A DNA stretch of 64,000 nucleotides from Vitellaria paradoxa. Its lineage: Eukaryota > Streptophyta > Magnoliopsida > Ericales > Sapotaceae. The position numbers were made by a program, and so were the translations under genes. The notes under the pieces were generated by a model. The model ran no database searches. It saw only the letters and a list, made by a program, of their open reading frames with translations, and was not told the DNA's origin. The DNA lies in assembly GCA_019916065.1 (NCBI GenBank), contig CM034239.1, positions 35,550,419 through 35,614,418 of the forward strand, given 5' to 3'. Positions 36,006 through 46,400 of the stretch are shown in pieces (the first letter of the stretch is position 1; each line of letters opens with the position of its first letter).

Positions 36006-36467
36006 AACAATTGAATTTATTATTGTTAATTAAATAGATAGAGAGCAGTTGAATATTAATTACGAAAGGAGCTCATATATATATATATATATATATAAAT
36101 CATCTTTTCCAACGAAAATGACAAAACTCACAAGCCTTTAAGGGAGAGGGGGCCAGGCTGGATTTGGTTCTATTTCTGTTATCTCCGTCATCTAATCTTG
36201 TTGGGGGGAAAATCGAAAATGGGTCAATCCTCTCTCTCTGCCGCCTGCTCCAACTTTCTTTCTCCCCCCCTTCTTTGTACCATACATTGTCCATCTCCTT
36301 TCACCAACCCTTTAATCCATTCCCATCTTTTGCTACTTCCTACTTCACTCACTTGAATTGCAGGAATCAATTGATGTATATATATATCTATATATATGTA
36401 TCAGATACCAGCAAGCAAATGTGTATATATATATATAGATAGAGAGATAGAGGGGGGGTTGGCATGG

Positions 36468-36477
36468 CTATTTAAAC
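36468..36477 (+). promoter_or_regulatory. Probable TATA box of the MIR160 gene
   Basis: CTATTTAAAC lies about 30 bp upstream of a CT-rich, start-site-like sequence (GCAACTTCTCTCTACTGC, from 36494) and about 90 bp upstream of a strong splice donor (GTAAGT at 36557). This fits a plant MIR promoter driving a spliced primary transcript. The start site is inferred. Confidence 0.45.
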
Positions 36478-37506
36478 TTTATTATTATTATTGCAACTTC
36501 TCTCTACTGCATTGTCTGCTGCATAATTCAGTCATTTTTCAGCTGGGAAATGAACTGTAAGTACACATAAATTTAGTTGTTAAATACAAATTTATCAAAC
36601 TTCTGTTTATGTTTGTGAACTTTAATTTGGTCTAAGTGAACGGCCAATTGAGTTCCAAGCTCAACATACAAATCTGTCTATTGTTGAAAATTAGTTTAAA
36701 AATTTCATCACCGTTCTCTCTCTAAGACAGTACATTCTCTCCTCAGGAATTTTTGGTGCTTGGGGGCGCATTGTGGCCAGTGGCACATGGGCTGCCTTTT
36801 GTTTGTGTAAATAGAGTGGCTCACCATTCTTAGTAACTTCCTAGTCCAATTTACCAAGATTAATGCTAGGTAATAAGAAAAACAAATTAAGAAAAAATGA
36901 TATAGAAAACTTGCAGTCTATCGCTTGAAAACAATTAATCACGGAAGTCTGTTTTTTTATAATTCTACTATATATTGTCATATCATTCTAACATATTTTA
37001 GTTTATAAATATATATATAGCTTCTACATAACTTCTCTTTTTAATATATTTTCCTGGTACATTAGCATTTTTCATTCATTAGAAGTCGCAGTAATGAGAT
37101 ACTGGTTTTTGGGTAGTGTCTCGAAATTAATTTTAGCCATTCACTGCAGCATGGCATGATACACAGGCCCTTGGATAAGAAAGTTGGTAATTTATAGTAA
37201 AATAATGAACAAGCGTGGTAATTTTACATAAAAAATATGTATTTGGGTATACTAGTCAAAGTTTGACTCGCAAAAAAGAGGGACCAAATTTTATTAATGG
37301 ACCATAACGGCTTTTCACAAGTAAATGTGACAAAATTTAGCCAATCCCGTGACATGCAATTTGCTTGATCAATCTCAATATATTAACCTTCAAAATGTGA
37401 CAGAACTTCTCCCATATTTACAAGAATAATGACATATATATTTGTTATATATTGGTTTTGCAGGGCATGCAACGAATATGAAGATGCAGATCGAGGCAGC
37501 TTCATC

Positions 37507-37613
37507 GATAGGGATTGGTCTGCCTGGCTCCCTGGATGCCAATTAAGAAGGAGGTCAATAGTATTTGCTCTCTTCCTAGCTGGCACCAGAGGAGTCAGGC
37601 AGACACAACTATC
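37507..37613 (+). ncRNA. MIR160: miR160 precursor hairpin
   Basis: The mature-type 21-mer lies at 37521-37541 and its partner strand at about 37583-37603. Pairing 37521 with 37601 and so on gives 18 of 21 positions paired (including two G-U pairs) with three mismatches, a 39-nt loop (37542-37580), and a lower stem continued by CTG/GAC-type pairs and GATAG/CTATC (37507-37511 with 37609-37613). A lower stem of about 15 nt suits base-to-loop DCL1 processing. miR160 directs cleavage of ARF10, ARF16 and ARF17-type mRNAs and thereby tunes auxin responses. The hairpin is intact and likely functional. Confidence 0.93.
37521..37541 (+). ncRNA. miR160: Mature miR160 (position-15 G variant)
   Basis: The 21-nt sequence starts TGCCTGGCTCCCTG and ends ATGCCA. 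It differs from the canonical miR160 only at position 15 (G instead of T/U). The seed and the positions 10-11 where cleavage occurs are unchanged, so ARF targeting is expected to persist. The 5' U suits AGO1 loading. Confidence 0.93.
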
Positions 37614-38039
37614 AGACTCCTTATATATATATACTGTGATGCCATCTATCTGTGGAGAAAGGTTCTTTTTCTTCCTTGCTCATACAGCCCCTATATATAT
37701 ATATATATATATATGTACCTACCATTCATAAACATTGTGCACTATCCACATCTCTTTTTTTTTTTTTGTTTGATTGGCAGTTTTATTATGTCTTGTTTTA
37801 ACATCATGCACGTCACATAAGTTCGGTTTAATTCTTCTTGCAAAACAATAGTGTCAGCCACAAAAAAGTTACCAATTTTTCAGAATCAAAATTTTTGTAA
37901 TCCGTTGGAGATAGCGAACAACATGTACTAAGTTTAATTTCACGCCATGTTGGGCTCAAGGCCCAAATATCCAGCCCAATCGGCTGGCAAAAGAAGGGCA
38001 GGGAAAAAAATGAAGAGAGGAAGAGAGAAGAGAACAATG

Positions 38040-38600
38040 ACTTGTGTGCAGCAATATTCTGTAAGCTATATCATCTTTATTAACCGTTAGATTAGCCTAA
38101 AATTTGGTCAGTACATTCCTCTTGTGTGTTTCTTGAGTATGTACAGTCGGATCGTTAATTCAAACTTTCAGCAGTGAGAACGACTTCCCCAAACAGAGCT
38201 GTTTGAAAGTGTAAAGTTACCGTTTTTTATTGGTGCGTAGTATTAATCTATTGCCATTATTTCCGTGGTTAACCGTTGGATCAGTTTCATTTTTGGTCAG
38301 AATGTTCAAACATCTGGTTCTACAATTTGAACAGTTGGATCGTCAATATCTATTCCCTGTGGTGAGTTCTTGTCAACCAAAAAATGATGATTAAAAAATA
38401 AAGAAATTGTTGTCTGTTCAGTGCAGTCTTTTTCAAAGGGTGATATCTCTACAATCAATTGTTCGATCAAGCTGAACTTTTTGACAGAAGGTTTACAACA
38501 TATGGTTCAGTAATTTAACTAGAGGGATTGTCAATTGGAGATTGTTACAGAGAGTTGTACAGTTTAGACTTTGCTGCATTTGTGAATTCTTTTCCCATTT
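38040..38600. repeat. Degenerate repeated phrases (GTTGGATCGTCAAT-type)
   Basis: Phrases such as AACCGTTAGATTAGCCTAAA, AACCGTTGGATCAGTTTCA, CAGTCGGATCGTTAATTC and CAGTTGGATCGTCAATATC recur at about 38080, 38145, 38272 and 38331, with weaker ones near 38450. They look like decayed copies of one unit from a dispersed plant repeat. No coding potential. Confidence 0.45.
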
Positions 38601-38748
38601 TATTGTACTTTATTGTTAAATTATGATTGTATTTCAAAAATTTAATTTCTTGATGTTGCAGCTGTTATCTATTCTTAGATGAAGTAAGGGATATCCTGTA
38701 TACTCACAATTTGATTGATAATGAAGTTTTTATGTGGGTTAAGGCTCC

Positions 38749-39388
38749 TAGGGATGTCAACGGGGCGGGTATAACCTTCTCCGTTTCCGTCTCCATTTAG
38801 CAATACCCTTACCCGTCCTCGTTCTCGTCCTCGTTCCCGTCTCAATCCCTGTTTCAGGGAAAAAAATTTTTCCCATACCCCTCCCCACAAGGTAATGAAT
38901 TCTCCGTCCTCATCCCCATTTACCTGCTAAGTATACTAACTATTACAAATTATATATTATATGCATAAAATAAATATTTAAAATTATTATAAATATTATA
39001 TATATTAAATAAAAATATATATTACATATATATATATTAAATAAAATTAAAAAATATATATATAAATATTTGACTTTGACTGGTGTACTTAACTAAAGAG
39101 GAAGAGACCTTTATTTATAATCTCACAAGACCCCTCCATTTCTTTGTGAGAAACCAATGTGAGACTTCTAAAGATGTCACCACGCCAACAAAAGTAACAA
39201 ATAAATACTTAAACGAGTACAGGACGGGGTGTGGGATGAGGATTATTGTACCTGTCCCTGTACCTGTTCGGGTTATATTTCAAATCTCCATACTTGTCCC
39301 ATTCCCCGCTATTAACATCTCCATACCCTTCCCGAACGAGACGGATGAAGCAGGTACTCACCAAATATAGATATATTTGACATCCTTA
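38749..39388. mobile_element. hAT-like non-autonomous element, 640 bp
   Basis: Ends TAGGGATGTCAA and, in reverse complement, TAAGGATGTCAA. Flanks AAGGCTCC (38741-38748) and AAGGTTTC (39389-39396) are an 8-bp duplication with two C/T changes, the hAT size. Both subterminal areas carry CCCGTCCTCGTTC / CGGGGTGTGGG-type GC-rich sequence around an AT-rich core. Short open frames inside are not transposase-like. Confidence 0.8.
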
Positions 39389-39396
39389 AAGGTTTC

Positions 39397-40720
39397 ATAG
39401 TTTTTACTCCTCAATTCGAAGAGGTTCTTCACGTTAAAAATTTAGTTGTGTCATTGTGAATGCTTATAATTATGTTTCTTGAATTTTTGATTAATGACAG
39501 TATATATATGCATTATGGTGAAATAGTTGTTTCGCACAGAATTCATACACATGAAAGAAATATCTTTTACTTATTTTGTTGAGTCGCTGCTTTTCTCCTA
39601 TCATGCCAAGACTAGGGAATTTCACTGACAGGTAGGTCAATGGTTGGCTCCTGTACATCATGAATTCACGCAACAATTGAAGCGAGGAAAGAAGTTGGTG
39701 CCATTTTTAAGTGGTGGATTAAAAGGCGTACTTGAGGTCCCGTATCGCAAAGTGGACAGCTGAAGCAATCGCCAGCCTTACAACTTATATAGCTATATTA
39801 ACAAAAGTAGTTCAGCAACTTTTGGATATCCGCTCCATGTATTAGTTCTTTTGGGGTCGGAGAGGAGTCCGCTATCCATATATTAGTTCTTTTATGATTC
39901 TGTAATTGACATCAAAAACAACCTTTTATTTTAATTTTCTTTTAACCTTTCTCAAGTTAAACTTTAACCATATATCAAATGAAATAATTTGATTTTTCCT
40001 TGATTCAGTGTACAGTTAAATTAAAAAATAATAAATAAACCGATCTGGCCAATTCTTACAAGGAATCATCCAATATTCGCATCTGACCTCATAAAATTGT
40101 AAACATGCACAGAATCGAATTAATTAAATGTGTAGTGGACAGCCCTTACTTTTATTCCACATGATTCAAATTAACACAAACACGGTCACATGTAGCTTTT
40201 GGGTGACCCAAGAAGAAATTGCATGCCCAAAACCAAAACATAAAAGAAACCCACTAAGAGAAATGCGATTGACTCCTTGGGTCGTGTTTGTTTGGGGGAT
40301 TAAAAATAGGAGATTGGATATATAGTTTTGTGAGGGTTAACGTATTGTTTGTTTGATAAAGGGGGACATTAATCCACTCTGGATTATTAATCCACTAAAT
40401 GGAGGATAGACAATCTTACTTATTCAGATTTGTTTTTTTTGTTAAAATTTAAAAGTTTATAATTATCTCGTGTCACTCCTTTTACCAAATCACATTTTTT
40501 TTTTATCTTATTTCATCTCGTAATCAAACATAAAAAATAAATAATTTCACATAGAGATGGACTCACCTATTAGCAAAGGTGGTCCACTGACCCCCTCATG
40601 TCAAACTTTTGTAGGGAATAGCGTACTTTTGGGTGTATTTTTGTAAATTTACCCCAAAAAATATGTCCCAAATATTTTACCCCTTCACCTCAATTAAATT
40701 ACAAATTTTACTAGAGTCTA
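39397..40720. other. Intergenic stretch, nothing recognised
   Basis: AT-rich sequence without a supported gene. A possible MITE-like stretch starts near 40276 (GGGTCGTGTTTGTTTGGGGG) with an inverted GGATTATTAATCC-type core at about 40381, but no far end was found. Confidence 0.35.
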
Positions 40721-40978
40721 AGGGGATTACAGTGAAAAATCCACTGCAGGGTTGCAGTGAAAAAATGAACGGCTGAAATTTCTGTACACTTTAATGACAT
40801 ATGATCTTTGACATTCCACATTAATTATGCTCCAAATTAGATTTTTTAAACTTTTATTTTTATTTTGAGAATAAATTTAATTAAAATAAATTGTAACCAT
40901 TGGATTAAATGCGAAGAAATCTCAACATTTCATTTTTCACTGCAGTCCTTACGGTGAAATTTTTTACTACAGGCCCCT
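40721..40978. mobile_element. MITE-like element, 258 bp, TA-flanked
   Basis: The left end reads AGGGGATTACAGTGAAAAAT and the right end in reverse complement AGGGGCCTGTAGTAAAAAAT. Similarity continues for about 60 bp (ACTGCAG, GCAGTGAAAAAATGA, then GAAATTTC or GAGATTTC). TA flanks both sides (40719-40720 and 40979-40980), which fits Tc1/mariner (Stowaway-like) elements. Confidence 0.75.
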
Positions 40979-41075
40979 TAACCTGTTTTGCCATTTTTCA
41001 TCCAATATGTGTCAAGCTATCTTTCTAACTTTTCAGCCCCATTTTTATCCTCTATCTCTCTCTCCCCTCCTCTCT

Positions 41076-41213
41076 CTCTCCCTAAAGGGAATAGCCTTTA
41101 TCGTATCGCGCGCGCATCATCAAGCAATCGGGGGGGGGGGGGGGGGGGGGGGGGTTCTAACTTACCAAATACATGGCGTAAGGCCCTTAAAAAGGCTCTC
41201 CCTAAAGGGAATA
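41076..41213. repeat. 18-bp direct repeats (120-bp step) around a poly-G run
   Basis: CTCTCCCTAAAGGGAATA occurs at 41076-41093 and 41196-41213. Between them are a CGCGCGCG stretch and an uninterrupted run of about 25 G at 41130-41154. The frames across the G-run give only glycine tracts and are not genes. Run length may be affected by sequencing. Confidence 0.8.
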
Positions 41214-41404
41214 AATAATGGTATTGAAGAACCCAACCTCCCTTTGAACTTCGAAGGAAGAATGTTAGGAAGACAAGAAGCTTCCCATTTTACCCCAATA
41301 TTATAAAATTCCCGGTTCGTTGTTAATTCCACATAAAAAAATTAATCTCATATTATATCTAATTCAATAATTTATCTCGTAATATTACTTATTCTCTATA
41401 ATTT

Positions 41405-41552
41405 AGAACTCGTTTGGTTTGCTGAAAAACAACAAAATATTTTATAAATCTCTGTTAACTTTATATCACATCAACTTTTTTCTTTCACTACATGCATTAC
41501 GAACTCTCAATTTATTTCACTTTTTTTTTACTCTAAACAAATCCTAAATTCT
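41405..41552 (-). repeat. MITE-like repeat family B, copy
   Basis: Starts GAACTCGTTTGGTTTGCTGA. It contains AAATCTCTGTTAACTTTATATC and CACTACATGCATTACGAACT and ends CTCTAAACAAATCC. The landmarks match the copy at 30975 closely. Confidence 0.6.
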
Positions 41553-43424
41553 CGCAATCAAAAATGGCCTTGCTGCTAAAGCCACTTACGTCAATCTTAA
41601 TTATTGATTTATATAAATTATTATGATATTCTTATAAAAGTCAACGGTCGAGATCCATCAATACGGCAACAAGCGTTAGCATTGTTTCAGCCCATTAAAA
41701 CAAGACAAAGTACTATACAGCAATACAAAACCTATTTAATTACAAAGAAAAAAAAAAAAAGGCAATACAAAACTTATTTGTAGAACAAATTACCCTTCAT
41801 GGGGTGACCAAAGTAGTGGTGTAGTCAGTGTAGTCTCCTACAAGACTGACTCGTGCACAAAGAGGTCAATAATTTGAAAACTGGATGTATATACATATAT
41901 GTATGTATGTCATGATGATTGTATGTGTTAAATATTATAATATATTAGAGAAATTTTTACTTGTATAATTTCTTGTGGAGCATTATGCTTAACTGAGATT
42001 AAGACTTTATTTTAATATATTATATCTTAATTTTTTTTTAACTATTTTATTGTTCCTTCATTATAGTTGACTTTGATTGGGATAGGATTTGTGTATGATT
42101 GTAATTAAATGTGTGTACTCTAAATTCGTATCCTTAGACCGTTGGACTTGTGGCGTGAGTTACGTGATAGCATAAACTAGTGTGGATTTGTGGATTCGGT
42201 GATTATGGTAGATTCGACAAACTTTCAAGTAATTGAAAATTAGTTCTTTCACTAGAATTTGATTGTTTCGAAAATTCAAATAAATGGTGTCAATAATACA
42301 AGTAGTGGTGTGAATTTGAATGCATTAAGAGATTGAGATTTTGTAACCCGTTCTCTGATTTAGTGAAGTTTCGAAATTTTTTTTTCCTACTTGAGTTTTT
42401 TCTTATTAAATTTTGTCTATTTATTTTTTTTATATTTCTTATTATTGCTTACAAATCTCTGAATTGTTGATTTGATTTGATTGTCTAACACACCGAAAAT
42501 TTTCACTTATGTTATAAAATTATGCTGTAGTACACCAAGTTAAAAACAAGGACATAAAAAATATTACAAATGCTCTTATTTCATAGTAAATTAACCGGAG
42601 AAAATAAAAATAAAAAGCTATAAACTATTTATGCACACACCAATGTCTTTGATTCTTTGCAAAAGAATAAGTAATGATTTGCCTTTAGCACATGAGGAAG
42701 AGCACAAATTTGTAGGAGGCTAATAAAACAATTTGCTAGTGCACAAAAAATAACAGAGGAAAGAAAAAGAATTAATTTATTATTGAAGATGAAGGCGAAG
42801 ACATTTTTTTTTTTTCCTTTTGTTTTCTCATAATTGAATACAAGGACAGTGTCGGCCTCAACAATTCGGTTGTTTAAGCTTAACTTTGAAAATTTTGTCC
42901 TTTCATACTAGTATACAAGTTAAGTCTAAATTTTTTTTTTCATTCCCAATCCAAAAATTTTTTTTGAGTTGTCCTTGCCCAGGGTATTGTCTAAGCCTAG
43001 AGGCTTGCTGAGGTCACCCCTAAGCCGGCTCTATTCATATATATACTAATATACATGTTATATCTAGGTAAAATACAAAATAAGTACAACCACAAATTAT
43101 ATTGTATGGCTTTGAATTTGGTGGCCTAAATTCACTCTTAATTAAGATTAAAAAAAAAAAAACTACGAAGGTAGATTCACTTATGTTAACAAAATTACAC
43201 TAAACAGTTGTGATGTAAAATTCTTATTAAATGAATAAATTTACCCTTCGTTTGATTTGTTTCAGGTCATTGAAACTTTCTAGTCTGATTGATTTGAGTT
43301 TAAATTACGTGGATCGATCAATCTATCTATCTATCTGCACATGCATATGAATGGTGCAGCAAAGAGCAGAAGTTAGAACGAAATATAAAGATAAACAGAA
43401 AGAAAATTGAAGAATGAAACGTGA

Positions 43425-46400
43425 TCAATCGCGGATGCGAAAATTCAATCGCCGAAGCCAAACAGAGTGCATAATCATGTGAAAAATGTCGAACCTCTTA
43501 GGGGTTCCATTAATGACAAAATGCCTTTGCACTTGCTTGAGTCTTCTATGCATTCTCAAGTACTGAGTTGGGGAGATGCCTATCAGTATTTTCTTTATAT
43601 TGGGTATGTCCTTGACGGGGACAGATACAGAGAAGGCCTTCCAGTTGAGGACGTCACTGAACGGAGGGACGTATCCGTCTGAAATCAACACGGGAATGCA
43701 CCCTGCGTAGATTGCCTCCACCACTCTTGGGCTAGCTACCTCGTACCCACTTGGGCACAGACAGAACCTGCTCTCTTCAGCATCGATTCGTAGGACACTC
43801 CCCCCGGGAGGTTGTCGTAGACTTGCACGTCCTGGTCTTTTTCTCTCCACTGCTTTAACAGAGGTACCTTCACGGTTTTAAACCCAGGAACAGTCAGTAT
43901 GATGGCATATGACCCGTTTGAAGGAGCAAAGATAGTCAAAAAATTACCAATTTTTGACTTGGTAAAATGCCAAAAAATACCAATTTTGCTTAGTGGTAAG
44001 TTGTTGAGTTGACAAGAAGTGTAATGGTCATTTTAATTTAATTTTACTTAAAAGTTATTAAAATTTTACTAAATACTTAAAGGTACTAAAAATTATTAAA
44101 AATTTATCTTCCAAATGGGACCTGTAACAGAATCAGGGAGGCTAACAGAATTCGATTCTTACCTTATGTGGCCGTGTAGTCTGCCAGCAAAGAAAGCAAG
44201 AATCGGTCGTCTCGAAGGAGAGTGACCTCCGAGAAGCCCCGTGATCTCTCCCGTCCTGAGATGGATTTCGGGCAGCGAAACATCTTTGGAAGGATTGAAT
44301 CCTTCAGAAGTGTTGGCATTACAGAGGACTCTGATTGAGTTGTCGAATAAGTTGGGAACGTAAGAACTGGTGTACGGCCCCTGAAAAAGTCCACAACCGA
44401 TCACAGAAACTCGGTTCAAATTCGCAGTTTTTGTGGGTGAATTTCATCTTACACTATGAGAGATTTGATTGACTCGAACAGAGCTCAAAACTTTTTTTAC
44501 TTACCCAGTCATGGCAGGACAGCATGAAGTGATCAGCGCCGAGACTTCGATTCCAGAAGGGATGTCTGCGGGCGACGAGATCCACATAGTCGGAGACAGT
44601 GCGGCCGATGGAATCGCGTTCGAGGGCGCCGGGCACGTAGAGGTACTGAACCATCATAACCACGCTAAAGGGAAGGAAATACACGAGGGCCTCGTCGGGG
44701 TCTTTTGTGGTGTAAAAGCTCCCCTTCTCCATTTCCATAATGAACCTTCCCTCTGTAGAGTATATGCTCCTGCAAGGACCGTTGTGGAACATTGGGGGTT
44801 CTCCTTCTTCGTATACGTATATCTTCAACAATTTCTCCATTTCGAGGTAGCTCCTATATACACAATTTTCGCAAATGTAAGAATATGCACGAATTGACGT
44901 AAGCCTATAAAGACAAAACCACTCGACTTCTTGAATCATAACACGTTTTTCGCAGGGCCGGCTAATGCTTCCCTAAAGTATAAATGATTCCTTGCACAAT
45001 TACGCATGTTCTCATAAATTATAATTATTTAATAAGTAATTTTGTTTCTCCAAAAGTTAAATATATATATATCTTGTTAACCATTTTGGACTATATTTTT
45101 TATTTAGGTAACATTTTTCATTTATTATTATATATAATAAAAATTTATATCTCATTGTGGATGGTAACAGGATAGATCAGAGGCGGATATGCTAATATCT
45201 AAATCTGAACTCCAAATCCTCCACCTATTTTCAAATTTGCCCCAAACTCTAAACAGATATTTTTTGCACCTCCATCCCCGATCCAAACGAAAAATGAATC
45301 TATTCACTGATATCCAAAATTTCGAGCCATCCGTTCACCTCCAAATCTGCCTCTAATTTAATACATAACTTGATTGCATATATAACTGATTACTAATTCA
45401 TCTCTAAAACCAAAATAATACATAACATTATAACAAAATAATTTATTAAAGTAATACATAAACATCTCTAAAATTAATATTTTACCAAAGTACCATTTAA
45501 CCAACAAATACATAATTCCAAAGTACATTGTTCTAATTCAAAGTAACAAATACAAAAATATGATAGTTGATAACACAATTATTAATCCCAATTTCTTGAA
45601 TCTCCAAAAAGTATAAGTAAAATTTTTCAAAAAATTTAAAATATAATTATCTGCACTTATCAAACTATCTAAGAAAAAAATTCATAAGTCGCATTCTCTA
45701 TATATTTTTAAAAAATAATTTTCATTGTAAAAAATATTGAATGTTTCATGAAACATTTTAGTTAAACTATTTAAAATATCTATTTTTTAGAGAACTCTTT
45801 AAATATCAATATTAAAAAGTTTAAAAACATATTTTAGCTGAAAATGTTAGAAATACAAGGAAAACAATAAACCATTCAAAAGTCAAGAAAGAAGTTACTT
45901 GATGAAACAGTAATTTTTATACTAAAAATAGGATTAATAAAATAAAATAGCAAATAAAATATTTTAATTATTTTTTAAAATTTGTTTCTAGATATTTTTC
46001 TGAAAACAATTGAGTTTACAAGTCATAATATGGTTTAAAATTGTATAAATTAATATAAATTTGTAAAAATTACGTTTCATAATTCATGTAATGAGTAAAA
46101 AAATTTAATTTTATAGGGATTTAATTTTTTGAGTCCCAAAATTTTAAATTTACCTCTTTAAAGTTTCTTAATTTTTGTGTATGAAAAAAATAAATTGAAC
46201 TTTCAAACTTCAATTGCACAAAAGTTAAAAAAAATAAATTTATAATTTCTTTCCAAATACACCCTAATTAATACAAAATGATTACAATTTTTGTTTTAAA
46301 TTTATTTATCAATATTCATTTTAATGATAATAATAGTGAAATTCAATAAGTCTAGAATATTATGAATGTGAATATTGTTTGTTATGTTATGGTAACGATA

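Larger units (their letters stand above)
36500..37615 (+). ncRNA. MIR160: MIR160 primary transcript region (first exon, intron, hairpin exon)
   Basis: A possible first exon of about 57 bp ends at ACT|GTAAGT (36557). An acceptor TTTTGCAG ends at 37463, giving a 907-bp intron. The exon after it carries the miR160 hairpin 57 bp downstream. Plant primary miRNA transcripts are often capped, spliced and polyadenylated. No protein reading frame of note is present, and short open frames across the hairpin are shadows. Exon limits are inferred from splice motifs only, and the 3' end is not defined. Confidence 0.5.

Noticed and set aside
36164..36442. 92-codon frame upstream of MIR160
   Set aside because: CT-rich and TATA-microsatellite sequence of the promoter region; no protein features.
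37383..37820. Four overlapping short frames on both strands across the MIR160 locus
   Set aside because: The hairpin explains the sequence conservation. The frames overlap it in several phases and end in AT microsatellites. Short miRNA-encoded peptides would start further upstream and cannot be supported.
39083..39370. 95-codon frame with repeated Val-Pro phrases
   Set aside because: It is the translation of the CCTGTCCCTG-type arm of the hAT-like element at 38749-39388.
40988..41306. Two overlapping frames with a poly-Gly tract
   Set aside because: They are produced by the 25-G run and CT-rich sequence and have no protein-like features elsewhere.
44469..44897. 142-codon + strand frame
   Set aside because: It lies exactly opposite exon 3 of the GT47 gene, whose minus-strand frame carries all the family motifs. 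It is an antisense shadow.
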